Assembly (NCBI RefSeq): GCF_963259705.1
Contig: NC_081846.1
Location: forward strand, 88,672,641-88,736,640
Length of the DNA: 64,000 nt
Direction: 5' to 3'
From: Myotis daubentonii
Lineage: Eukaryota > Chordata > Mammalia > Chiroptera > Vespertilionidae
The position numbers and the translations under genes are program-made. A model generated the notes under the pieces. That model saw only the letters and a list, made by a program, of their open reading frames with translations. It did no database searches and was not told the origin of the DNA. The stretch's first letter is position 1, and the number at the start of each line of letters is the position of its first letter. Of this stretch, positions 43,536 through 55,345 are shown piece after piece.

Positions 43536-46005
43536 TGAATGGTTTTGAGTGTTTTCACTGTATGTTCCTAATTTCATTCCATTGTGGTCTGAGAAGATGC
43601 TTAATATGATTTCAATCTTCTTGACCTTGTAGAAACTTGATTTGTGTTCTAACATGTGGTCTATCTTTGAGATTGACCCATGTGCACTTGAGAAAAATGT
43701 GTATTCTGCAGCTTTGTGGTGAAATGTTCTATAAATTTCAATTAAATCCATCTGATTCAGTCTCATTAGAGTCTTTGTTTGCTTCTTAAATTTTTTGTCT
43801 GGAAGATCTATCCAATGAAGTCAGTGGAGTTTTAAAATCCCCTACTATGACTATATTGCTATTGATCTATTACAGTCCTCTAGAAGGGTTTTTTTTTTAA
43901 AATATATTTAGGTGCTCCTATATTGGGTGCATATATGTTTATCAGGGCTATATCCTCTTGTTGAATTTATCCCTTCAGTATTATGTAGTGACCGTTACTG
44001 TCACTTGTGATGGCCTTCATTTTGTAGACTATTTTGTCAGATATGCGTATTGCTTCCCCATCTTTTATTTTTTTTCATTTCCATTTCCATGGAAATTTTT
44101 TTTCATCCCTTCACTATCATCCTATGTGAGTCTTTTTTTCTGTGGTGGGTCTCTTGTAGACACCATATTATTGGGTTAAATTTTTTTTATCCATTCAGCT
44201 ACTCTCAGTCTTTTGATTAGAGGATTTAATTTATCTACGTTTACGCTTATTATTGATAAGTAATTATTTATTGCCATTTTAATTCTTTATGCCTATATTT
44301 CTCTCTTTCTTTATTTCTTCTTTTACTACAGCAGTCCCTTGAACATTTTTGAAATGCTGGTTTGGTGGTGACAAACGCTTTTAGCCTTTTATTGTTTGGG
44401 AAGCTTTTTATTTCACCATCTATTTTGAACAATAGCTTTACTGTATATAGCAAGGCTACTTAATTTTATTATCTTGAATACTTCATGCCATTCCCTTCTG
44501 GCCTATAGAGTTTCTGATGATAAATTAGCTGAAAGTCTTATGAGAGCTCATTTGTAGGTAAAAAATTGCTTTTCTCTTGCTGCCTTCAAGATTCTCTTTG
44601 TCTTTAATTTTTGGCATTTCATTTTAATTATGATGTGTCTGGGTGTGGGTCTGTTTGGTTTCTTCTTGCTTGGGACTCTCTGTGTCTCCTGAACTTGTGT
44701 GACTCTTTCCTTCACCAGGTTAGGGAAGTTTTCTGTTATTATTTCTTCAAACACGTTCTCTATTCCTTGCTTACTTTCTTCTCCTTCTGGTACTCCTATT
44801 ATGTAAAAATTGTTACATTTTTTGTTGTCCCACAGTTCCTTAAGCTGCCCTCCTGTTTTTTTCTTTCTTTTCTTTTTTTCTTTTTAATGGTTCTTCCCTT
44901 TTTGGTTCTCTGACATAGTGATTTTTTTCTACCCTGTCTTGTAATTCACTGATCTACTCCTCTGCTTCTACTGTGTTCTTTGTTAGTGCTATGTCATTCT
45001 TCATAGATACTATATCTTTTCTCATGCTGTTGAGCATCTTTTGCATCATTATTCTTAACTATATGTCTGTTAAATTTATAATCTCCATTTCATTTATCTC
45101 TTCTTCTAGAGAATACTATTGTTCTTTCACTTGGGTCTTGTTATTTTATCTCCCTTTTGGCTGCCTGTTTGGGTTTGTGTCTGTGTACTAGGTAGATCTG
45201 CTATGACTCCCAATCTCTAGTGTAGGACACTTTCAGATGCTCTTTGTGACTGGCCCTGAGTACTCTGTTTGGAGCTATCAGCAATCCACAGTCTGTGGCT
45301 CCCCTGCTCGGGCTGGGTGCCTTTGGAAATGACCAACATATATACCAGGCTCTCATTTTCCAGGGATTAGATTAGTCAAAGAATCAAAGCCTACAGAGAC
45401 CCTCCTCTGCCTGTGGCTCCTTTGCTATTCAGTTTTGATTAGCCTCAGGCTATCAACTACAATTCCAGTTCCAGTGAGAGGTCTTACAACAGTGTAGGGC
45501 AAGTTCCTTCCCCCAAGCAAATCCACCTTGATAGCAAAGGACTGCCTGAGAAATATTTCCTCCATAGTGTAAGGGAATGACTCAGTACAGGACACCTGGG
45601 TGGCTGCCCCTCCAAGCTCTGACTCCAGAGCCCCAGTCCTGGCTTCTGTTCACATAGCTCCAGTCCACTCTGACCTCCCTTGCTGGAGCCCAAGGTTAGT
45701 GGTTGCACATGAAATGTTGTTCATTGCCCCTATAAGAGGGAACCTGCATTTCCAACCATCTCTTGCTGGCAGACAGCAACCCTACTGCTTTTCACAGCCA
45801 GATATTATGTGATCACCTTTCTCAGTGCTGGTGCTCTGACCTGGGAGCTCATCTTGGCATTTAGTTCTCCAAGTTCTCAGTGGGAACTCCTCACAGCTCA
45901 GGTATCCCTCTGGAACTTCAGCTGCTGTCTGTGGGAGCCCAGTCAGCCCTTTGAGCCTTGTGGAGCAACAACCACGGGATGTTATGGTGAACAGGGGTGA
46001 CAACC
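43536..46005 (-). mobile_element. Old L1, 5' region to endonuclease
   Basis: Reverse strand, from right: a putative 5' UTR (45200-46005), ORF1 remnants (ENFPNLVKERVTQVQETQR and PRHIIIKM at 44548-44754; LLFKIDGEIKSF and FVTTKPAF at 44268-44453) and the ORF2 endonuclease (MDLIEIYRTFHHKAAEYTFF and SISKIDHMLEHKSSF at 43600-43766). It stops abruptly at ~43536, so the RT and 3' end are missing. Frames are broken. The right boundary with the retrovirus is approximate. Confidence 0.75.
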
Positions 46006-46690
46006 GCTCTTAGTACTTCCTGCTGGAAAGGGATGACCAAGGGGTTAGCATCCCATTTCTTCCTCTCAGAGGGGTTTGTAGGAGTTCTTCTGGCTTCAGG
46101 CAGGCCGAGGTAAGCACTGGTCTCACACACGTAGAATATTCCTGCAGGGGGCACCAGGGGTAGGTGGTGTTTTCAGCTTTGGGGTAGAGTTGCATAGTTC
46201 GTCTGGGAGGTGACCTGTTGGATGTTGGCCCTGGGTACTGCTGAAACAAATAGGAGCAACATTAATTAGCTGCACATTGTCCATGACAGGTCCTATGATT
46301 TTTTCCATCCAATACAATTCTCCATCCCCCCCGCCCCCCCCCCCCCCACACACACACATGTGCATTTGTTAGCAGAGTCATAATATGCCACAGGCTGGTA
46401 AGTATAGCTAACAAAAATCTGGCTTGATGGGGCTTTTCTCTAGACTACCCGGTCTAGCATATTTGGGTAGCGAGTTTCTAAGCAAGGACACTTGGCAGTG
46501 GCCCCTATGAGAGGCAAATATGTGCTAGCTAATATTATTCGTGGGAGCATGTTATTCCCTCTATTTCTGTTCAGTGGGGGTCTACAACAGTGAACCACTA
46601 GGACAAAGAGTAGTATTATGACTATTCCTGCCAGGCAGATGTAGCCAAGGATGGCATGAGAAGATGTAGTCCAACAATTCATGATGAGGC
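46006..46690 (-). pseudogene. env: env remnant (surface subunit part), broken
   Basis: Fragments downstream of pol on the reverse strand. A hydrophobic segment (GYICLAGIVIILLFVLVVHC) at 46565-46645 could be the signal or leader part. A following stretch near 46225-46265 reads NVAPICFSST, and one near 46115-46150 reads IFYVCETSAYLGLP, which resembles a conserved C-x-T-x-A-Y segment of gamma-type surface proteins with some key positions changed. Frames shift repeatedly (short frames at 46440-46682, 46123-46365, 45918-46154) and a C/G-rich tract (46327-46350) interrupts. Env would bind a receptor and fuse membranes; nothing here could do so. The assignment rests on position and short motifs only, and the transmembrane subunit is absent. 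Confidence 0.5.
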
Positions 46691-48269
46691 CTTTGCTTCC
46701 TTGCTATGTGAGAAGCAGTAATTTTATGGTGATTCTGTGTCCCAGCAAGAGCAGATGAGTTCCCCTCCTGGTATTAGCCTCGGGTCCCAGCGGCACTCAT
46801 AAAAAGACAAAATGAGAATTATTAGAAAGATAAAACCAATGATTATCCAGAATTACCAGAGCATATTACCTTTAGGAGGAGATAAGAAAGAAAGATTAGT
46901 GTTAGGGAGAATTCAGTAGTGTGTTATCTGAATTCTTTGGAGCAGGTTGATCAGCCAGGTCCGCTGTCTTCTTGAGGTTGATCCACAGGGGGTGTTTCTG
47001 GTCTGAGGTCACCTTCCACTCAGGCTGGGCATCACTCGACTGGTGGGCTGCCTTCACTTAGGATTTGTGGACCCAGGCATTCAGTCCTGCAACCTTGAGA
47101 GCTGTGGGGGGTGGTTAATATGACTGGATAGGGTCCCTTCCGGGTAGGCTTGAGGGGCTCCTTTTTGCAATTCTTTACCAGAACCTGGTCTCCAGGTTTA
47201 TAAGGATGTATGGCTGTTCCTAGAGAGATGGGTAGTTGATCAGTAACCCACCTGTGGACCTCAAAGACAGTTTTTCCACGTCCATGTAGTTTTTTCTGGA
47301 TTTCTAAGTTCTCTATTTCCCCCCAATCTCCCTTTGGCTGAATTAAGGGAGGGGGTCTACCATATAGAATTTCAAAGGGAGAGAAACCTACCCTGGCCCT
47401 TGGGGCACAGCGTACCTGCAAGAGTACAAGAGGCAAGATATCTATCCAGGGTAAGGCTGTCTCTTGGCATAGCTCAGCCATAGTCTGCTTTATAGTCCGA
47501 TTCATGTGTTCTACTTTCCCTGAACTCTGAGGCCTGTAGGCTGTATGTAAGTTCCATTTAATTCCCAAAGCCTTGGCTACCTGTTGTACTATTTCTGCTA
47601 CAAAGGCTGGGCCATTATAGGACCCTATGGTCAGAGGCATTCCATACCGTGGAATTATATCCTTCAGCAATGCCTTAGTGACTTCTTTCGCCTTTTCTGT
47701 GTGAGTGGGATATGCCTTGACCCAACCTTAAAAGGTACAAACAAAGACTAGGAGGTATTTATTCCCTCTGCTTGTCCCTATTTCTGTAAAATATACTTCT
47801 AAGTCCCCAAAAGGAGCTTGCCCACAGCGCTGGACTCCTATCGGTCCCACAGGACCCTGTTTAGCATTGTTCTGAGCACAGAGGAGGCAGCGCTTCTAGG
47901 GAAGCCTTTCCTAAATGAGTGAGTTCATGCTGCTGGAGGACTACCTTATGGGCTAACTGTTCTGGGACATAGACCCTATGATCTGGGAGTATCCATCAGC
48001 CTTCCTTCGTTCTCTTGCCCCCCTTCTTGCTGGGACCATTCCTCTTCCTGAGGAGAGTATTTTGGAGGTTCAGGTAATTCGGGGCCAACAAGATCCATGA
48101 CGGTGCCACTTGCTTGTTCTTTAGCAGCAGCTTGGCTGCAGCATCAGCACATCGGTTTCCTTCTGATACTGAGTCTTCCCCTTTCTGGTGACCTTTACAA
48201 TGGATGACAGCTATTCCCTTGGGCTCCCAGACTGCTTCTAGTAACTTTAAGATCTCATTCTGATTTTTT

Positions 48270-50411
48270 TTTATTAATTAAATCTTTATTGTTCAGATTA
48301 TTACAGTTGTTCCTCTTTTTTCCCCCCATAACTCCCCTCCATCTAGTTCCCACCCCACCCTCCGCCCTCACTCCCCACCCACTGTCCTCATCCATAGGTG
48401 CACGATTTTTGTCCAGTCTCTTCCCCCATCTCCCTCACCCCTTTCCCCCCTAAGAATAGCCAGTCCATTCCCTTTCTATGCCCCTGATTCTATTATGTTC
48501 ACTAGTTCATTCTGTTCATCAGATTATTCACTTGATTTTCAGATTCACTTGTTGATAGATGTGTATTTGTTGTTCATAATTAGTATCTTTACCTTTTTCT
48601 TCTTCTTCCTCTTCTTAAAGGATACCTTTCAGCATTTCATATAATACTGGTTTGGTGGTGATGAACTCCTTCAGCTTTTCCTTATCTGTGAAGCTCTTAA
48701 TCTGACCTTCAATTCTGAATGATAACTTTGCTGGATAAAGTCATCTTGGTTGTAGGTTCTTGGCATTCATCACTTTGAATATTTCTTGCCACTCCCTTCT
48801 GGCCTGCAAAGTTTCTGTTGAGAAATCAGCTGACAGTTGTATGGGTACTCCCTTGTAGGTAGTTGACTGTCTTTCTCTTGCTGCTTTTAAGATTCTCTCT
48901 TTGTCTTTTGCTCTTGGCATTTTAATTATGATGTGTCTTGGTGTGGTCCTCTTTGGATTCCTTTTGTTTGGGGTTCTCTGCGCTTCCTGGACTTGGAAGT
49001 CTATTTCTTTCACCAGGTAGGGGAAGTTTTCTGTCATTATTTCTCCAAATAGGTTTTCAATATCCTGCTCTCTCTCTTCTTCTGGCACCCCTATAATTCG
49101 GATGTTGGTACGCTTGAAGCTGTCCCAGAGGCTCCTTACACTATCTTCGTATTTTTGGATTTTTTTTTCATTTTGCTTTTCTGGTTGGGTGTTTTTTGCT
49201 TCTTTGTATTTCAAATCTTTGACTTGATTCTTGTGATCCTTTAGTCTGCTGTTGGGATTCTGTATAATATTCTTTATTTCAGTCAGTGTATGCTTAATTT
49301 CTAGTTGGTCCTTCATCACAACCTCGAGGGTCTCATTAGATTTCTTGTAGGCCTCATTAAGTTGATCGGCTGTTTCTAGAAAGTTCTTGAAAAACCTTAA
49401 AAGTGTGGTTTTGAACTGTATATCCAGTAGTTTGCTTTCCTCCATTTCTGTCATTTGTGTCCTGTTTCTTTGTCTCTGCATTTTTTATGCTTCCCTGTGT
49501 TGATAAAGTGGCTTTCTTTGCTAAGTATCCTCTAGGGCCCAGTGGTTCAGCCTCCCCAATTACCTGAGGAGGACACTCTTGGTGCACCCCCTTGTGGTAT
49601 TTGTGCACAGTCTTGTTGTAGTTAAGCCTTGATTGTTGTAGGTATCACTGGGAGGAATTGACCTCCAGGCCAACTGGCTATGAGAATCAGCTGTGTCTGC
49701 AGTGGGAGAACTTCTGTGCTAGAGACACCCCTACAGGGCAAGACTTGCTTCAATGGGGCTTTGGTGCTCACTGAGTCTGCCCCCTGAGTGTGTCCTTTAT
49801 GGTTCCATGGAGCTGCAAACTGGATGGTCCCACTCTAACCTCTGGGTATACTGGCTCCTGGATCTCTAGGGAGGTGCTAATCTAGCCTCTGCCTTAGGCT
49901 ATCCAGCAAAAGCCTCCCTGCAGGGCTTGGGCGGGGCGGGTGCCATGGGATCAACAGGGCGGGGCTAGCAGTTATGGCTGCTCTCAGAGGCTCCACTTCT
50001 CAGTGTCTCGGCAATTGCTGCAAGCCCCTCCGAGAGAAAGCTGCCCTCGAGTTCCTACTGATGCCAGACAGTCCTGCTTCTCCCGTATGAGTCTGGGTCC
50101 CCAGAGACTTGCCCTGAGTCTGGAGCTCAGAGCCTGAGACTCCCTCCCGATTGAAAATGACAACCACACCCTCAGCTGCCAGCCCGCTCTGTGTGCGCCT
50201 CTGTACCTTGGTATTTTACTTCCACACTGCGCCTCCTCTGAGTCTCGGTATGCTTTTCTCTTTCCTTCTAGTTGTGAAATTTCCACTCAGCCAGCCTTCC
50301 TGTGGTTCTGGATGATGTTTATTCTGTCTTTTAGTTGTATTTTTGAAGTGGTTGTTTGAGGCAGCAAAATCCGGTGTTTACCTATGCCGCCATCTTGGTT
50401 TCTCCTTCAAT
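48270..50411 (-). mobile_element. Full-length HAL1-type element, copy C, nested in pol
   Basis: Same layout as 5556-7803. The 5' end near 50402 reads GAAACCAAGATGGCGGCATA, followed by a 5' region, ORF1 (48615-49481), a G-rich 3' UTR (48290-48600) and tail, with no ORF2. Perfect 20-bp TSD AGATCTCATTCTGATTTTTT at 48250-48269 and 50412-50431. The TSD is retroviral RNase H sequence, so the HAL1 is younger than the provirus. Confidence 0.93.
48615..49481 (-). pseudogene. HAL1 ORF1, one stop codon from intact
   Basis: 289 codons from ATG at 49481 to TAA at 48615, exactly the length of copy A. It is interrupted only by TGA at 48741-48743 (codon 247), where copy A has a leucine codon TTA: a single T-to-G change. 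Upstream of the stop lie the coiled-coil region (about residues 1-105, KIQKYEDSVRSLWDSFKR) and the RRM-like domain (NIRIIGVPEEE, ENFPYLVKEIDFQVQEAQR, PRHIIIKMPRAKDKERILKAAR), plus most of the C-terminal domain (ARREWQEIFKVMNAKNLQPR). Downstream, in frame, are LSFRIEGQIKSF and FITTKP. The role is that of L1 ORF1p: RNA coating and chaperone activity in a ribonucleoprotein. No ORF2 is present, so mobilisation would need L1 enzymes in trans. Confidence 0.9.
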
Positions 50412-50978
50412 AGATCTCATTCTGATTTTTTATTCCTTTTCCTCTAGCCGTCAAGAGCCCCCTTTCCTTATATATGGCCCCATGGATATGCAGGGTAGCA
50501 AAGGCATAGCGCGAGTCAGTGAAGATGTTGGCACGCTTATTCTCACTGAGTTCTAGGGTTCTTACTAGGGCCCAAAGTTCTGCCCTCTGTGCTGACCATC
50601 TTTCAGGCAGGGTCTGTGCCTCGATTGTCTTGAAGTGTGATACCACTGCATATCCGGCTCGTCTTTTTCCTTCATCTAAGAAGCTGCTGCCGTCTGTGAA
50701 CAATACCAAGTTGGTTAGGCAGGGGCCTATCCACTAGATATGGCCTGCTGGAATAAACCTCCTCTAGGACTTCCAGGCAATCATGCTCAGGGGCCCCCTC
50801 AGCGACAGGTAGAAAGGCGGCAGGATTAAGAATTCTCACTGCTTTTAATTGTACCCGCAGATTCTCACATAATAGTCCTTGGTATTGAGTCATTCGAGCA
50901 TGAGTCAGCCAGTGCTGCCCCCTTGCTCCCATCAGGGTGACAACAGCATGAGGTGTTACGGCCAAAGGTGATCCTGAG

Positions 50979-51385
50979 TGTGGGGGTGGTGGTGGTGAAA
51001 GGATTGGGAAAAGACAGACAAGAGAATGAAAGCTGGGTCTCGGTGGGACGTTGCTCCCTGATGAGGAGACAGCGCCAGCGCCCACAAGCCGTGTCTTTAT
51101 TTTATAGCAGATGCCACAAGGCAAAGTAGGGGCGTGATCACGTTGTTTACAGCATTCTCATGAGTTTCAACCTCACTTAACTACATGCACCCGGACTCTA
51201 TCACAAGGCACGTGGGACCACGTGTTTGGACCATAAGTTCAAGCTTACAACCACAACCTATGGCTATGATTGTGCTGGGAGGGCCCTGCCCTCCAGCTGG
51301 GACTTGCACGTGGCAATGAGAGGACTCTGTCCTTTCATTAGTCCAAGGCTTGAACCTGGCCGAAACACTGCAGCCGTGCCCCACA
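50979..51385 (-). mobile_element. Solo LTR, class II (betaretrovirus-like), inside pol
   Basis: The reverse strand starts TGTGGGGCACGGCTGCAG and ends CACCACCCCCACA (407 bp). A combined TATA/poly(A) region GCTATAAAATAAAGACACGG lies near 51090-51110. Retroviral pol reading (KLTLGQ on one side, TPHAVVTLMGARG on the other) resumes around it. I could not find an exact 6-bp TSD; flanks CCTCAT and CTCAGG overlap only when offset. Confidence 0.75.
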
Positions 51386-53149
51386 ATGAGGTATTTTACA
51401 TTGAAGCTTTGTCCTAAGGTAAGCTTATCCGCTTCCTTGACTAACAATGCCATGGCGCAAGGGCCCTGAGACATGGGAGCCACCTGGAAGCAACTGGGTC
51501 AATCTGTTTGGAGCGATAGGCTACTGGTCTTTGCCAGGGTCCAAACTCCTGGGTGAGAGAGAACTCCTAGGGCTACCCCGCTATTCTTGTGAACAAAAAG
51601 ATTAAAGTCTCGTGTCACATCTGGTAGCCCTAGTGCTGGAGCCTCAGTGAGCTTTGCCTTTATGGTGATGAAGGCTTTCTCCTGTTCAGGACCCCAGTCG
51701 ATGGGGGCCTTCTCTTCTCCTTTTAAAGCTTCATAGAGAGGTTTAGCCAAGTCTAAAAACCCTGGGATCCAAATTCGACAGAACCCTGCCGCTCCCAGGA
51801 ATTCCCGAATCTGTGCCGCAGAGTGCAAGGGACTAGAATGGCACATACTGCCTGCTTTCTTTCAGTCCCTAGCCTTCGTTTCCCTTGGGTGATTCGGAAG
51901 CCTAGATACTTGACTTCTTTCTGACAAATCTGTGCTTTTTTCTTGGACACTCTGTAACCTGTTTCAGTTAACAGTCTCAGAAGGGCTCGTGTTCCCTCCC
52001 AGCACAGCTTGTGTGGAGCTAGCCAGTAGGAGGTCGTTTACATATTGGAGTAGAACACACCCCAAGTCCTGTCCTGGGAACTTAGACATATCATATGCTA
52101 GTGCTCCACTAAAAAGAGCAGGAGAATTCTTGAACCCTTGCGGCAGTCTGGTCCAGGTGAACTGCTCCTTGGCCCCTGTGGTTGGGTTTTCCCAGTTGAA
52201 AGTGAAGAGAGGCTGACTGGAAGGCACTAATCAAAGACAGAAAAAGGCATCTTTCAGATCTAGACATGTAAACCATTCCACCTCTGATGGGATGAGTCCC
52301 AGAAGAGTGTAGGGGTTCGGCAGTGCAGGGTTATAACAGCCTCATTAACAGCCCATAGATCCTGCATTGGGCAGTAGTCATTAGTCCCAGGCTTTTTGAC
52401 AGGCAAGAGAGGCATGTTCCATGGAGACCTGCATCATTTAACAAGTCCCCACTGAAGCAGCTGGTCTAAGTGGACCTGGATTCCTAGGCGTGCTTCCCTT
52501 GGAATTGGATATTGGCGAATTTTAACAGGCTGTGCCCCAGGCTGTAAGTTGATTAGCATGAGGGCGTGGTCCTTAGCCAGGCCTGGGGGATTCCCTTCTG
52601 ACCAGACCAGCAGTAATTCTTTCTCTAATTCAGGTTCTAATGCTGAGGCCTTTGACTGGGCAGTATATAGTCTCCATTCTTCCTCCCTCGGCACTGCTAG
52701 GGACAGGATCATTGGGGAGGTCTCCTCACTTAGGTAAAGCTGTGCTGAGCCATCTGGAGTAAAAGTGATTTCTGCCCCCATTTTGGCTAAAAGGTCTCTA
52801 CCCATTAGAGGAACTGGACAGTCTGGCAAGTACAGGAATTCATGAATTACTTGATGACCACCAAGTTGGCATTGGCGAGGGCTGTAGAATGGTCTACGGG
52901 TCTGATCCCCGGTAGCTCCAATAATGGTGACCTCCTTTCCCGAGAGAGGCGCTACTTTCTGTGTGACTACTGAGTGCTCAGCTCTTGTATCAACCATAAA
53001 GTCCACAGTCTGGCCCCCAGTTTTCATTCTGAACATGGGCTCGTGGGGGCCCAGCTGAAAAGAGCCCGGTCTGTCCTAGTAAGGATCAGCCATTGCTAGC
53101 CCAGTGAGATCTGCTTCCGGTGGCTCTGGCTGATAGCGACTGGATGGAA

Positions 53150-54723
53150 AAGGGGCCCAGTTTTCTTATTTTGCCGTTTGGGACATTCATTCTTCCAGTG
53201 TCCTGTCTCCTTACAGTAGGCACACTGTCTCGTCTCAGGCTCGCTCTCCCTTTTCCCCCTGATCTGTATCTTGCTTCCCTTTCTGATCTGTCTGGGAGCC
53301 GGAGCCTCTAAAAGCCGCTGCTATTATATTGGCCTTTCTTTGTATTCTCTTTTCTTCCTCCCTCCTTGCTACACTGTCTCGGTTGATGAAAACCTTGTTG
53401 TCTATCTCCAGTAGTTCAGTGGCATTTTTTCCTGCAAACCCTTCCAGCTTCTGTAATTTTCTCCTGATATCAGGCTGGGCTTGGCCTACAAAAGCGGCAT
53501 TTACCACGGTTTGAATTTTTCGGGGCCTCGGGTTTAAAGGGGGTGTAGATCCGGTATGCCTCACACAGTCTCTCATAGAAAGCTGCTGGAATTTCATCAG
53601 GCTTCTGGAAAACCTCAGAGATTTTAGTCATAATGGTGGGCTTCTTGGCTCTGGCCCTGAACCCCTGGAGGAAGGCCAGCTGATATTCTTCTAGCGCCGC
53701 TCTTCCGTCTTCTGAGTTCAGGTTCCAATTGGGTTCCTCATCTGGGAAGGCCTCCCTGGCCCATCGGTCTGTATGTAATATTCCTGCCGGGACCTGGGTC
53801 TGGAGCCACTTCCGAGTCTCTGATACTACTCTCATGCGCTCCTCAGTGCTAAAGAACATGAAAAGAAGCTGCTTGCAGTCCACCCAGGTGGGCTTCTGGG
53901 TCTGGAAAATCGTTTCTAGGAGGTCTACCATGGCCTGATGTTTTTCAGAATAAGCTGGGGCGTGATGTTTCCAATTCAGAATGTCACTGGTGGTAAAGGG
54001 CTGATAATAATACACTGGCCTTCCTTCCTGTAAGGTCCCATCTTCACCAAGCACTTGGGCACCCCGAATCTCCGAGAGGCATCTGACGTGCTGGTTGTGG
54101 CTTGGGCCCTTGATCTACTGAACACAAGCGCCGCCTAACTGGCTCTGGAGAGCCGTGTTGAGGAGAGATGGAGGGCGGTGGTGTTTCCAGACTTTCTGGA
54201 CCTTCCACACCAGCGGGGGGAGCACTTGGTGCTGCCTGAGGCACATATGGAGGTGGTAAAACTGGCAGGACTTCCTCAGGGGGTCCTGGCAGAACAGAGG
54301 GTTGGGTTCCTGAGGGACCTGATTCTTTTCTCCTTTCTCCTGCCCTGCCTGCCTCTCCTTAGCCTGCTCCTGCCCTGCCTGCCTCTTCGCTCCTGCTACT
54401 AAAACCTTACTCTGTCCCTTCTTACACACGCAGAACCGGAACCAAGGCGGCAAGATTTGAGCAATTCCTAACCAGCTGTTTAGGTAAGGGAACTGATCTG
54501 GGTGGCCAAGGTCTTCTGTGACTACATTCCAGACTGCCTTGACCAGTCCTACATCTAAAGAGCCTTCCGGGGGCCAGCCAACCCCAAAGGCTGGCCATTC
54601 TAATTCACAGATTTCCTCAGTGTTTTGGGGTTTATTTTAACACCATAGTCCTGAAAAAAAACGCTTTTCAAAATTTTTCAACATGCAATTGAGAACAGTG
54701 GGTTTACTTTGTCCTGACCCCAT
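53150..54723 (-). pseudogene. gag: gag: matrix, proline-rich region, capsid, nucleocapsid; frameshifted
   Basis: Starts at ATG 54723 (MGSGQSKPT, a glycine-2 myristoylation-type start typical of gamma-type matrix). It continues through matrix, disrupted near 54640, and a region rich in Pro, Gln and Lys (54060-54420). Capsid is the best preserved part (53470-54054), ending with the major homology region (QKPDEIPAAFYERLCEAYRI). A frameshift near 53540 moves into the capsid tail and a basic linker (KNATELLEIDNK, ARREEEKRIQRKANI). One zinc knuckle CAYCKETGHWKNEC lies at 53183-53224. A single knuckle and this order are the gammaretroviral pattern. Gag would form the particle at the plasma membrane; the several frame breaks make this copy nonfunctional. 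Confidence 0.88.
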
Positions 54724-55345
54724 GATGATCGGTGGTGAGAGACAGACGAGGGAGGGGGTGACCTGTTTTCACAGATCTTCAATCAGATGCCCGCCTGGCT
54801 GTGTTCTTTGGGAGCTTAGATTTGTCTTAGCGTCTTAGCTAAGGTGCCACCGTATAAACACTGGGTCTGGTCACCTTCACATGGGGGTGAGTCACCATTA
54901 TGCCTTATGACAAATCGCAGAACTGTAGGTTGGGGCCCACTCGGACTCTATAACCAAAGTCGTGGAGCCACACAAAGGATAGGAAAGGGAAGGTCTTCTC
55001 CCTCCGCACTCACACACTTTCACCAGACATTCACTCAGAATTTAAAAAATCCATCCAATTCCTGACTAATTTACCTGATGAAGTCCTATGACTTCCAGGG
55101 AGGTGATCAAGCTCCACCTTCCACTCACTTGGAGTGGGCCTGACTGACTGGGGCCCCTACTTTACTGATTCTGTTGATAGGTCCAGAAGCTGGCCGGGTC
55201 CTGGGCTGAGATCTGGGAATGCCTGGAGTTTTCCCCGGTTTAATTCTGCGAAAATCAGCAGGGTGCGCCTTCCGGAGGCCTGTCCCACGCCCCCGGGCCC
55301 CTAACCCTGTCGACTCACTGGAGGCAATAGCCAAATGCAGTTAGC

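Larger units (their letters stand above)
47032..53036 (-). pseudogene. pol: pro-pol: protease, RT, RNase H, integrase; defective
   Basis: In order on the reverse strand: protease (52434-53036, active-site motif reads DTRA at 52980-52991; MGRDLL follows), RT ([12 protein letters not shown] near 52240-52275, then a TGA; RLPQGFKNSP; polymerase motif reads YVND at 52033-52044), connection (AAGFCRIWIPGF), RNase H (LFTDGSS, AQRAEL, TDSRYAF at 50430-50709, then GHQKGEDSVSEGN and CADAAAK near 48120-48215) and integrase (HELTHLG zinc-binding piece near 47930; LEVYFTE at ~47785-47800; SYNGPAFVA at ~47602-47625; SSGKVEHMNR). RNase H is split by the HAL1, and the connection-RNase H boundary by a solo LTR. 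Active-site residues of protease, polymerase and integrase are substituted, while those of RNase H remain. Stops and frameshifts are scattered. Family: class I, nearest in style to gammaretroviral pol. Confidence 0.9.

Noticed and set aside
46440..46682. Novel small membrane protein (80 residues with one hydrophobic segment)
   Set aside because: It lies directly downstream of pol in a decayed provirus and is better read as part of the env remnant.
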